A stretch of 40,595 nt of DNA from Treponema sp. UBA937 (GTDB lineage: Bacteria; Spirochaetota; Spirochaetia; Treponematales; Breznakiellaceae): assembly GCA_002293455.1 (NCBI GenBank), contig DBDH01000114.1, positions 1-40,595 on the forward strand. The letters are read 5' to 3'. The translations under genes and the position numbers were made by a program. Under the pieces are notes generated by a model, which was not told where the DNA came from, searched no databases, and saw only the letters and a list, made by a program, of their open reading frames with translations. Shown piece after piece: positions 1 to 6,296 of the stretch. Every line of letters begins with the position of its first letter. The first letter of the stretch is position 1.

Positions 1-321
1 TTGTTATGTAAGATCTGCTGTTTGTATTCTGTTTCATTGTGTTGTTTTGTGTATTGTTTGTGTGTAAATGTGTACTGTACTACTGACACAGGTTGTCAAC
101 CCAACTGCAGTTAACAAATATATATCATATCATAATATATAATTCTTATTAAAAAAAAAATATTATTATTAAAATATTATTTCCCTTATGTTGACACGAG
201 TTTTTTGCTTTAAAATCATCAATATTAATACTTTGAATCTTAATTATCACTTTCTTATATCATAATCGAAATATAACATTATATTATATTTCTTTAAAAT
301 TATGATGAATTAAGAGAGAAA
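1..321. other. AT-rich non-coding left flank of the island with two adjacent palindromes
   Basis: No gene is visible before the recombinase. Two perfect palindromes lie side by side: GGTTGTCAACC at 91-101 and AACTGCAGTT at 103-112. A run of ten A residues and A/T-only stretches follow at about 120-180. Being just upstream of a tyrosine recombinase, the palindromes could be recombinase arm sites or an operator, but that is inference; no second copy was found elsewhere in the window. The left boundary of the island is not resolved. Confidence 0.4.
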
Positions 322-1281
322 ATGATGAATCAAAATACACTAACTATAAATAATAATACAGTTGAAACTATGGCATTAAAGATTGCAAATGAAAGTCCCG
401 AATTAAAAGATTTAACAGCAGAACAACTTGAGCAAATCGCAAGAATCGTAATTACGCAAAACTTAACAAATGAATTAAATAATAAAGCAAAAATGGCAAA
501 TATAATATACAAAGATGAAAAAACGATCTTCATTATGCAATCAAGTAGAACAGGAAGTGAACACACGCAAATATCATATCAAAAATCATTAAGCATATTA
601 GAAAAATATTGCAAGAAAAACAGTATTGATATATTGCAAATGAACCCAAAACAAGCGGATGATTTTATCTATAGTTTAAGTGGTTCGCCCAATTCTAAAA
701 ACTTAATCATAGCGGGTGTATCTTCATTTTATAGTTATTTAGAAAGAAGATATACAATGATTAAAAACCCGATTCGAGGAACAAAAGCAAGACCGATTAA
801 AAGACCTGTAAAAGAAATTAAAATCCCAACTGAAATTGAATTAATTACGATATTGAATGAATTGCCTGAATTAGAAAGAATGGCGATTTATATTATGGCG
901 TATCGTGGTTTAAGAATCGGCGCATTAAATAAATTGAAAGTGTGGGGAAATAAGTATCAGTCGTTTTCAAAAGGGAAAATGATATATGGTGAATTGCCGA
1001 TTAAAGTAATTTGTAATATAAAAAGTTTAGATTTGTTTAATAAAACACCGTTTGAATATTTATCTACAAACGCATTAAAGCTAAGAATTTATCGGCAAAC
1101 GTTGAGATTGCAGAGAGAAGGAAAAATACAAGACGCATATTCGGCACACGATTTCCGTCATTACTTTGCTGTTACTGAATATGAAAAAGATAAAGACATA
1201 TATCGATTATCAAAATTACTTGATCATACAAACATATCGGTTACCGAATCATATTTAAGAAGTTTGAATATAAGTCTCTAA
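322..1281 (+). CDS. Tyrosine recombinase / phage-type integrase
   Basis: This is a 319-residue site-specific recombinase of the XerC/D-phage integrase family, expected to cut and rejoin DNA through a Tyr nucleophile. The N-terminal part (about residues 85-150) looks like the SAM-like core-binding domain. The catalytic half shows the first Arg in GLRIGAL, the HxxR box in AHDFRH, the second His in LLDHTN, and the nucleophile in TESYL close to the C-terminus. All key residues are present and the length is normal, so the enzyme is probably active. The start is ATG 322 or 325, after an AGAGAG ribosome-binding site. Base composition is extremely AT-rich like its small neighbours and unlike the flagellar genes, pointing to an acquired element. 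Whether it moves this island is inference. Confidence 0.9.
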   Translation: MMNQNTLTINNNTVETMALKIANESPELKDLTAEQLEQIARIVITQNLTNELNNKAKMANIIYKDEKTIFIMQSSRTGSEHTQISYQKSLSILEKYCKKNSIDILQMNPKQADDFIYSLSGSPNSKNLIIAGVSSFYSYLERRYTMIKNPIRGTKARPIKRPVKEIKIPTEIELITILNELPELERMAIYIMAYRGLRIGALNKLKVWGNKYQSFSKGKMIYGELPIKVICNIKSLDLFNKTPFEYLSTNALKLRIYRQTLRLQREGKIQDAYSAHDFRHYFAVTEYEKDKDIYRLSKLLDHTNISVTESYLRSLNISL

Positions 1282-1290
1282 CTAAATAAT

Positions 1291-1467
1291 ATGAATGAAA
1301 ATAAAGAAGATCATATTTATACTGCAAATTGGACTAGAAATATAATTATAGATATTATTAAAAAAGATTTAGATAATTGGACTATAAAATCATTGCCGAT
1401 CATTAAAAATGATAAGACAATAATAACAACATATCAATTTACAAAAGAGGAAGAATATTATGAATAA
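1291..1467 (+). CDS. Small hypothetical protein (58 aa)
   Basis: A short open frame starts 9 bases after the recombinase stop and overlaps the next gene by 8 bases, so its stop is read through the next start region. It encodes a hydrophilic 58-residue protein (MNENKEDHIYTANW... ending EEEYYE) with no motif I recognise. Its tight packing between two plus-strand genes and the overlap suggest translational coupling in a recombinase operon. The ribosome-binding site is weak. It could be an excision-type cofactor by position, but nothing in the sequence shows that. Confidence 0.45.
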   Translation: MNENKEDHIYTANWTRNIIIDIIKKDLDNWTIKSLPIIKNDKTIITTYQFTKEEEYYE

Positions 1468-1861
1468 AACATCGAATCAAAGGCGAATAAATGAATTAGA
1501 GCAACTTAGATTTAACTTGAAAGAAAAATATAATCAAAGTAACTTATTTAGACGATTATACGAATCGGCAAACAGAAATAATAAATCAGACAATGAAATG
1601 GAAAATCATATTTTAATCTCGAATGGAGAAAATGATACTATTTTTAATGAACTTTCTGATGATATTATTGATATTTTAATAGATGAAGGAAAATATGATA
1701 GAGACATTTTTTGTAATAATAAAAAAACAATATCAGAAAGTCTATTTCATGATATGATTGATACTATTTCCTGTTTGCTAAATATATTAGAATACAGTTT
1801 AACAAAAACTTTAATAAAAAATAAATATAATAGAACTAATCAACCGCCCATCCGTCATTGA
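1460..1861 (+). CDS. Hypothetical protein (133 aa)
   Basis: This is a 133-residue, Asn/Ile/Lys-rich, hydrophilic protein of unknown function. The first 60 residues are strongly charged and probably helical, and the C-terminal third has a hydrophobic helix around SCLLNILEYSL. A GAGG ribosome-binding site precedes the ATG and overlaps the end of the 58-residue frame, so the two are probably co-translated. The 3' end overlaps the convergent gene at 1836-2045 by 26 bases. Codon use is as AT-rich as the recombinase. I do not recognise a family. Confidence 0.55.
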   Translation: MNKTSNQRRINELEQLRFNLKEKYNQSNLFRRLYESANRNNKSDNEMENHILISNGENDTIFNELSDDIIDILIDEGKYDRDIFCNNKKTISESLFHDMIDTISCLLNILEYSLTKTLIKNKYNRTNQPPIRH

Positions 1862-2045
1862 TTATTTCATCAACAGAATTAAAAATAAAAGTCTGATTCG
1901 TATTTTTGATATTTATTGTGTATATATTATTTTGATGATTGATATTGAGAATGCTAGATTGACCGTTTAAAGATTTAAGATTAACGCCGTCAATTTCTAA
2001 ATATAATCTTGATTGTTCGATTAATTCTCTTGACCATTGTTTCAT
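1836..2045 (-). CDS. Small hypothetical protein (69 aa)
   Basis: A 69-residue frame on the minus strand, with a good ribosome-binding site (AGGA about 8 bases before ATG). It reads MKQWSRELIEQSRLY and continues with alternating polar/hydrophobic residues that suggest a small beta-rich fold. It has no recognised family. An ATATAAGATTT box starts 35 bases upstream of the start, the same arrangement as two other minus-strand genes of this island. It ends in a convergent overlap with the 133-residue gene. Confidence 0.5.
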   Translation of the reverse strand: MKQWSRELIEQSRLYLEIDGVNLKSLNGQSSILNINHQNNIYTINIKNTNQTFIFNSVDEIINDGWAVD

Positions 2046-2118
2046 TGTAAAATCCTGATAATTGTAATATCGTAATTAAATATAAGATTTAAAACTTAAA
2101 ATGGATATTTAAGATTAA

Positions 2119-2148
2119 AAAAGTCCTGCTAGAATTAACAGGACTTTT
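2119..2148. terminator. Rho-independent terminator-like hairpin
   Basis: A perfect 10-bp inverted repeat, AAAAGTCCTG / CAGGACTTTT, with a 10-base loop. The A/T ends of the stem give a U-run in either direction, so it may act on both strands. It lies in the gap between two minus-strand genes (starts at 2045 and end at 2213) and would end transcription from 2213-2401. Confidence 0.75.
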
Positions 2149-2212
2149 AGTTATCGTTATTCTTTTACAGATTAACAGAAGATATTCAAGAAATATTCGA
2201 TATTTTGTTAAA

Positions 2213-2401
2213 TCAAGATTGAATATTTTCTTTTATATTTGTTTTACATTTACCTAATTCTAATTTATATTCTGGTGTATAAAGACGAAAAGAAATTGTA
2301 TTTGGTGTTTTACGTTTGTTAGATAAAGTTATTACTACGTCATCAGCAAATTCAAAACCCAATTCTCTAATTGTATTTATTAGTTTTTCTATATTTTCCA
2401 T
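2213..2401 (-). CDS. Small hypothetical protein (62 aa)
   Basis: A 62-residue frame beginning MENIEKLINTIRELGFEF and continuing with a plausible helix-strand pattern. It is followed on its own strand by the strong hairpin at 2119-2148, which supports it being transcribed. No convincing Shine-Dalgarno sequence precedes the ATG, which lowers confidence. No family recognised. Confidence 0.4.
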   Translation of the reverse strand: MENIEKLINTIRELGFEFADDVVITLSNKRKTPNTISFRLYTPEYKLELGKCKTNIKENIQS

Positions 2402-2494
2402 ATTATTTAGTAAAAAAGAGGAAAACTTAAAAATAATATTTCTCTCAATTATTAAATATTTAAAGTTTTTAATTTTATTTGACGATATTAAAAC

Positions 2495-2716
2495 ATGAAT
2501 ACAGATATTAAATTTATTGATTGTTCATTTATATTTAAATGTGATTGTGGGACTGAAACACAAATTACAACAAAACTCCCAGAATCTTTATTTATTAATA
2601 ATTTTCCAATAAAGAATAATTATTGTTCAAATAAAAATTGCAAAAAATTAGTTTCTACACCAAAAGGTGATCATATAATAAAAAATGGAAAACTAATTTC
2701 TATCTATGATTTGTAG
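2495..2716 (+). CDS. Small Cys-rich hypothetical protein, zinc-ribbon-like (73 aa)
   Basis: A 73-residue protein with Cys pairs near the N-terminus (FKCDCG) and in the middle (NYCSNKNCKK). The spacing resembles a two-knuckle zinc ribbon, so metal binding is a reasonable guess but not proven. The upstream ribosome-binding site is weak. Its last 17 bases overlap the convergent 54-residue frame at 2700-2864. No family or function recognised. Confidence 0.45.
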   Translation: MNTDIKFIDCSFIFKCDCGTETQITTKLPESLFINNFPIKNNYCSNKNCKKLVSTPKGDHIIKNGKLISIYDL

Positions 2717-2864
2717 ATTCTACTTTAGAAAAAGGTGAATCCCAGCCTAAAACTAGACCATTTATTTTTATCATTCCATTTTCAAATATAATTTCACTAT
2801 TATCTTCAATTTCAAGTGTTCCAATATGAGATCCATCAGTTTCATTAAAAATTAATTTTGTCAT
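2700..2864 (-). CDS. Small hypothetical protein (54 aa)
   Basis: A short minus-strand frame, MTKLIFNETDGSHIGTLEIE followed by further alternating beta-like sequence and ending KVESTNHR. The regular strand pattern and sensible codon choice in an otherwise nearly A/T-only stretch argue for a real gene. No clear ribosome-binding site was found. It begins just after the strong hairpin at 2880-2913, so it would need its own promoter or read-through from the lipoprotein gene. Function unknown. Confidence 0.35.
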   Translation of the reverse strand: MTKLIFNETDGSHIGTLEIEDNSEIIFENGMIKINGLVLGWDSPFSKVESTNHR

Positions 2865-2879
2865 ATTAAATTAGTATAA

Positions 2880-2913
2880 ATCATAAAGCCCACAATTAAG
2901 TGGGCTTTATGAT
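2880..2913 (-). terminator. Strong terminator of the lipoprotein gene
   Basis: A perfect 14-bp stem with a 6-base loop (ATCATAAAGCCCAC, aattaa, GTGGGCTTTATGAT), starting immediately after the lipoprotein stop codon. Its A/T-rich ends supply a short U-run on either strand. Confidence 0.8.
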
Positions 2914-3804
2914 TTAATTATTAAAAGTTATTACTCTTGATGTTTCTCCAGCTGCTTGTGGGGCACCATTTCTATATTGATAATAACTAATATTATCTAA
3001 CATAATTTTAGTCATTGGCATATTTGTAGGTAATCCAGCTTGAGTAATAACAGGTTCACCATAAATTTCTGGTATAAGAACAGTTGCATATCCACCTTGA
3101 ATATTAGCTATTAAAGTTTGTGAATTACCTGTTTTCTCAAATGCAGTAAATCTTGTTGCTAAATCAGTTGCTGTTGTTGTCGCACCGATAATAGAACCAA
3201 AATAAATCTTAGGCATCACAATTTCTTCCCACTTAGCTGTTAAAACAATATTTTCAGTTATTGGTGTATTAAAATCAAATGCAATATTATTTAGTTGCCA
3301 TTCAATGAAAGAATATCCATCTTTTGTTGGATTGCCTGGATTTGTAGCAGTATTTCCATAAGTAACAGTTTGTTGTTGATATACTTCATTACCACCATTT
3401 ACATTAAATGAAACTGTATAGGTGGCTGAAGGATCATAAATCACAATATCAAAATCAGAGGTATAATTTGTTGATTCAGTTTTTCCATTTCCAATTGTTG
3501 CGGTTATTTTTACTGTTCCAATATTTGACGCAGTAAGTTTATCTCCGTTTAATATTGAATTAGTTGTACCTTTATCTTTAATCGACCAAGTTATTGTTTT
3601 GTTTGTCGCATTATTGGGATTAACTTTTCCGCTCAAAGTAATTTCTTGATTTATACTTCCGCTACTTGGAACATCAGTAATTGAAGTTACCGCAACAAAA
3701 GTATCAGTCGTCGTCGAATCATCTTTATCATTGGTTGGATTTGGACAATTAAATAATCCTATTGACAAAATTAAAACTGTCAAAATTGTAAATATCTTCT
3801 TCAT
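2914..3804 (-). CDS. Surface lipoprotein: Ig-like domain, InlB-type repeat, phage-tail-like C-terminus
   Basis: The start at 3804 (MKKIF) is preferred over 3810, because the AAGGA site is 7 bases from it and abuts the earlier ATG. Residues 1-20 are a lipoprotein signal ending LFNC, so Cys20 would be acylated. Then come a Big_2-like Ig domain (about 38-120), one InlB B-repeat/Listeria-Bacteroides repeat (about 128-190: FNVNGG, GYSFIEW, ILTAKW), and a C-terminal ~95 residues. That last part (KIYFGSIIG...LIPEIYGEP...YYQYRNG) resembles a domain at the ends of some phage tail proteins. The family is surface-exposed and often involved in adhesion. A strong hairpin follows, and an operator-like palindrome lies upstream. 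Function is inferred, and the tail-domain similarity is from memory. Confidence 0.8.
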   Translation of the reverse strand: MKKIFTILTVLILSIGLFNCPNPTNDKDDSTTTDTFVAVTSITDVPSSGSINQEITLSGKVNPNNATNKTITWSIKDKGTTNSILNGDKLTASNIGTVKITATIGNGKTESTNYTSDFDIVIYDPSATYTVSFNVNGGNEVYQQQTVTYGNTATNPGNPTKDGYSFIEWQLNNIAFDFNTPITENIVLTAKWEEIVMPKIYFGSIIGATTTATDLATRFTAFEKTGNSQTLIANIQGGYATVLIPEIYGEPVITQAGLPTNMPMTKIMLDNISYYQYRNGAPQAAGETSRVITFNN

Positions 3805-3823
3805 TCTCATTTCCTTCTTTTAA

Positions 3824-3836
3824 GGTCAAATTGACC
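3824..3836 (-). promoter_or_regulatory. Operator-like palindrome upstream of the lipoprotein gene
   Basis: A perfect 13-base palindrome, GGTCAAATTGACC, lies about 20 bases upstream of the preferred start and just before the ribosome-binding site. Its position would let a bound repressor block the transcript. The cognate regulator is unknown. Confidence 0.4.
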
Positions 3837-3955
3837 ATATTTAAACTTCAATACAAAAGTTCATTTACAATTTAATAAAATCAATCTTTAACTTTAAAAA
3901 TATAAGATTATATTTAATCTTTGCCAAAAAATTCTAACACAGTTTTTTTCATTTG

Positions 3956-4141
3956 TCATGAGTAATTTACGCACGGTTTTCCATTTTTTTCGTCATTTAA
4001 CCCGATATATTTCTCTTTTTCATCGTCAATAATTTTTTGAGAGGTTAAAAGACCTTCAGAAAATCTGATTATTTTCTCTTTTTCTGTATCTTCCATTTTT
4101 TCATAAATATTACATAATTTTTTTAGTCCAATATTTTCCAT
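3956..4141 (-). CDS. Small protein of the island control module (61 aa)
   Basis: A 61-residue, highly charged helical protein (LYEKMEDTEKEKII-type sequence, about residues 12-45). Similar stretches are common at the C-termini of XRE-type phage repressors and in their small partner proteins. A strong ribosome-binding site (AGAGGT) precedes the ATG. It is divergently transcribed from the XRE gene and driven by a near-consensus promoter carrying two operators. By layout it could be an anti-repressor or early gene. Function is inference from position only. Confidence 0.6.
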   Translation of the reverse strand: MENIGLKKLCNIYEKMEDTEKEKIIRFSEGLLTSQKIIDDEKEKYIGLNDEKNGKPCVNYS

Positions 4142-4160
4142 AACTTTTACCTCTTTGGCT

Positions 4161-4202
4161 ATCTGTTACAGATATTATATAATCTATTACAGATTTTGTA
4201 AA
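4161..4202 (-). promoter_or_regulatory. Promoter with two phased operators between the XRE gene and its divergent neighbour
   Basis: On the minus strand a TTTACA -35 (4197-4202) and a TATAAT -10 (4174-4179) are separated by exactly 17 bases. A perfect 13-base palindrome, ATCTGTTACAGAT (4161-4173), covers the expected start point. A second copy with one change, ATCTATTACAGAT (4182-4194), fills the spacer. The centres are 21 bases apart, two helical turns, so two dimers could bind on one face. This is the classic layout of an XRE repressor operator. Confidence 0.7.
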
Positions 4203-4323
4203 TACCTTGAACACCGTTTTTCAGATTTTTTTGTTTTTGAAGGGAAGAAAAATTGTCAAATCAATAAAAAACTGATATTGTAGAAATTGTGAAGGTAAGT
4301 TACAATGAATTTTGCAGGAAAAT

Positions 4324-4674
4324 ATGAATCAGATTAACCAAAGAATCAAACAGTTACGATCTTTTCTCAATTTATCTCAACTGAATTTTGCAAAACAAAT
4401 TTCGATTGGACAAAGTTCACTCGGAGAAATAGAAACGGGAGTAAGAAAAGTAAATGATAGAATTATACAATTGATTTGTTCCCAATTTAATGTTAATAAA
4501 GATTGGATTAGATTTGGAACTGGTGATATGTTTAATGTCCAGAAACCTGATATAAGACTTGAACACTTAATTGAGATATACAATCAATTAGATCAACCAT
4601 TACAGAATTACCTTGTTGAACAATCTGAATTATTATTTAAGTTACACAACGAAAATACAATTACTAAAAAATAA
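4324..4674 (+). CDS. XRE/Cro-CI family transcriptional repressor
   Basis: A 116-residue regulator with an N-terminal helix-turn-helix (about residues 1-60; recognition region SIGQSSLGEIETGVR, then VNDRIIQLICSQFNVNKDWIRFG). A short helical C-terminal tail probably dimerises. The WIRFGTGDMF ending of the HTH domain is typical of phage-type XRE repressors. ATG 4324 is chosen because a GCAGGAAA site lies directly before it; an in-frame TTG at 4312 is less likely. A 10-codon frame (4305-4337, MNFAGKYESD) with its own GAAGGT site overlaps the start and might couple translation. The divergent gene and twin operators suggest it controls the island switch. Confidence 0.8.
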   Translation: MNQINQRIKQLRSFLNLSQLNFAKQISIGQSSLGEIETGVRKVNDRIIQLICSQFNVNKDWIRFGTGDMFNVQKPDIRLEHLIEIYNQLDQPLQNYLVEQSELLFKLHNENTITKK

Positions 4675-4676
4675 AA

Positions 4677-4705
4677 AAGAGAGAGAATATTTAATCCTCT
4701 CTCTT
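4677..4705. terminator. Bidirectional terminator between convergent genes
   Basis: AAGAGAGAG and CTCTCTCTT pair over 9 bp around an 11-base loop. A-rich sequence before and T/A-rich sequence after give U-runs on both strands. It sits between the ends of the XRE gene and the 78-residue gene, serving both. Confidence 0.7.
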
Positions 4706-4727
4706 AAATTATAAATTGAATATCAAT

Positions 4728-4964
4728 CTACTTCAATTCTCTTGACGATTTCAACAGATTGATTGTATCGTCTTTTGTGATTACGATTAACCACGTCTGA
4801 CAATCATTCCCATACAGAATTTCTTTTACTTCCAGTTCTTGAAATTCGCCGCCCATAATTTTTGAAAAATCGTTTCCAACTTTGATATTATCGCCGTCCT
4901 TAAACCACGATTTACTTGTAAAATCGGAAAACGTCTTTTCATTTTCTAATTTCTTCTTTGCCAT
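4728..4964 (-). CDS. Hypothetical protein (78 aa)
   Basis: A 78-residue protein starting MAKKKLENEKTFSDF, with a central beta-like region (VKEILYGNDCQTWLIVITKDD). A strong GAGGAGA ribosome-binding site lies about 7 bases before ATG, so translation is likely. The shared ATATAAGATTT box starts 35 bases upstream of the start, and the hairpin at 4677-4705 follows. I recognise no family. It could be a small SH3-like or accessory protein, but that is a guess. Confidence 0.6.
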   Translation of the reverse strand: MAKKKLENEKTFSDFTSKSWFKDGDNIKVGNDFSKIMGGEFQELEVKEILYGNDCQTWLIVITKDDTINLLKSSRELK

Positions 4965-5019
4965 CGAAAAATCTCCTCATTATTGGTTTGTTAATGAGAT
5001 ATAAGATTTTTAATATAAT

Positions 5020-5163
5020 TTATTCATTTTTAATTTTTTCTATCAATATTTTTCGTTTCTCAATAAATTCTAAAATCATTTTAGAGACAGATATACAGTG
5101 ATTCATATACTGGAATATCATTTCATCAATATTTTCTAATTCTTCTTGTAGTGTAATTTTCAT
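5020..5163 (-). CDS. Small helical hypothetical protein (47 aa)
   Basis: A 47-residue frame, MKITLQEELENIDEMIFQYM and on to KILIEKIKNE, that looks like one or two amphipathic helices and may form a coiled coil. An AAGGA site lies about 8 bases before ATG. The ATATAAGATTT box starts 30 bases upstream of the start, as for two other genes on this strand. It is short enough to be missed by length cut-offs, but the signals are better than for several longer frames here. Function unknown. Confidence 0.55.
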   Translation of the reverse strand: MKITLQEELENIDEMIFQYMNHCISVSKMILEFIEKRKILIEKIKNE

Positions 5164-5416
5164 ATCTTTATCCTTAATAATTTGATATTAAGATATAAGA
5201 TTTTACGTTTGAAATGAAAAACTTTCGATTTGTGGTTTAGTTCCGCCTCTGAGTTAAAATTACAGAATTGAGTATATCTAAAATGATTCTGGAAGGACGA
5301 GAAGGTGTGTAGATTTAATTCTATACTAGAATTTAATATAAACTCATTAAAAATTAAATCTAAGTCCTCTACGGGAATCTACGTTAAATTATTATATTAT
5401 TATGAATTAGAATATT
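5164..5416. other. AT-rich gap with nested inverted repeats near the island's right edge
   Basis: No convincing gene. It holds an 11-bp inverted repeat, TAGATTTAATT (5310-5320) / AATTAAATCTA (5352-5362). Nested at its left end is the 17-base palindrome AATTCTATACTAGAATT (5317-5333), with 7-bp arms around a 3-base centre. Composition changes sharply just to the right, where the Rpn-type gene begins. A recombinase core site here is possible but unproven. Confidence 0.35.
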
Positions 5417-6115
5417 TTATAAAAAGTGATCCACGACCATATTCAGCACCTCCGAACCGTGTATCTCTAAATACTCTTTCAGTATATCATGTTTTTTGCA
5501 ATATTGAATAGTTTTTTTCATCGCTTCTTCTAAATCGTACCCTTCTTTCTGATATTCACGCACTTTGTCCACAAAAAAACTATATTCCGTCAGTTTTTTA
5601 CAGCGCTTGACGATTTCCGCGTTCCTCCCTTCGTTAATATTATAAACTTTTACTTCCAATTCCAGCAGGGGATGTTCTTTTTCAGGTAAACCTAAATCTT
5701 CCGGTTTTTCAAACAGATCAGACAAACGAAGAACGGCGGTATCGGGGAAAGGGTCTGTTCCGTTGTATAACACAAAGAACTCCGGAAACGGAATTGAAAC
5801 GCGTTTTCTTGAATACAGGGTACTGCCTTGAGTTCTTTTCTCAAGAATTCTCGTTATGTACAGCAACAGCCGTAAAGCCATGTTCGGGTTTATGGTACTT
5901 TGATGCTCTACGAGGATGACCAACTTCCCGCCGATTTCAAATGAGATATCGTTGTAAAAATCCATGTACAATACGTTTTCGAGCGTGTTAATTTCTATTG
6001 GGGTATCAGGCGGGAGCGTTACTCCGCCGAGGGCACCATAGAGTTCCAGTAAAACCGCCGAATCATGGAACAGCGTTGTAAAGAGGCTGTTCTTGTATTT
6101 CATATTGGTATGCAT
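5417..6115 (-). CDS. Rpn/YhgA-like PD-(D/E)XK nuclease family protein
   Basis: A 232-residue member of the recombination-promoting nuclease/putative transposase family, often present in many copies in spirochaete and clostridial genomes. The core shows NDISFEIGG followed by VILVEHQSTINPNM, where Asp and the Glu-x-Gln pattern correspond to the PD-(D/E)XK active site. Helical C-terminal segments follow (EEAMKKTIQYCKKHDILKEY). Start ATG 6115 has a GGAGG site 6 bases upstream, and that site overlaps a hairpin (6124-6143). The gene is on the same strand as motB and sits where fliL would be expected in Treponema. It is intact by eye. Members promote recombination in E. coli; the role here is inference. 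Confidence 0.8.
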   Translation of the reverse strand: MHTNMKYKNSLFTTLFHDSAVLLELYGALGGVTLPPDTPIEINTLENVLYMDFYNDISFEIGGKLVILVEHQSTINPNMALRLLLYITRILEKRTQGSTLYSRKRVSIPFPEFFVLYNGTDPFPDTAVLRLSDLFEKPEDLGLPEKEHPLLELEVKVYNINEGRNAEIVKRCKKLTEYSFFVDKVREYQKEGYDLEEAMKKTIQYCKKHDILKEYLEIHGSEVLNMVVDHFL

Positions 6116-6123
6116 AAAAACCT

Positions 6124-6143
6124 CCGCACTATATACGGTGCGG
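6124..6143 (-). promoter_or_regulatory. Hairpin overlapping the Rpn-type gene's ribosome-binding site
   Basis: CCGCAC and GTGCGG pair across an 8-base loop. On the minus strand the 3' arm runs straight into the AGG of the GGAGG site, so folding would partly hide the ribosome-binding site. Confidence 0.45.
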
Positions 6144-6157
6144 AAATGGTTTTTGCA

Positions 6158-6250
6158 TTAATAAACAGCAATTTTTTTCAAAAAAAGAGGAACGAAAATC
6201 GCGACGAGTTCAATATAGAAGCGCAACAAAAACAAAGCAAAGAGAGCCAT
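6158..6250 (-). CDS. Possible 30-residue hydrophobic peptide after motB
   Basis: A very short frame (MALFALFLLRFYIELVAIFV, ending KKIAVY) with an AGGGAG-like site upstream, 46 bases after the motB stop. It is one hydrophobic segment with a basic end, so a membrane peptide is possible. It could equally be chance, or the scrambled start of a lost downstream flagellar gene. It does not look like FliL to me. Confidence 0.25.
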   Translation of the reverse strand: MALFALFLLRFYIELVAIFVPLFLKKIAVY

Positions 6251-6296
6251 TTTCTCCCTGCTGACTTGATCATTGCGAAAAGAGTAATTTCGTTCC

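Noticed and set aside
191..216. TTGACA-based promoter for the recombinase
   Set aside because: The -35 is good, but the only -10-like match is 14 bases away; in such A/T-rich sequence this is weak.
2316..2498. 60-residue plus-strand frame ILFSKKEENLK...
   Set aside because: It is antisense to the more plausible 62-residue gene and reads as low-complexity hydrophobic sequence.
5305..5511. 68-residue plus-strand frame at the island edge
   Set aside because: Its second half is antisense to the Rpn-type gene, and the first half is A/T-rich sequence dominated by inverted repeats.
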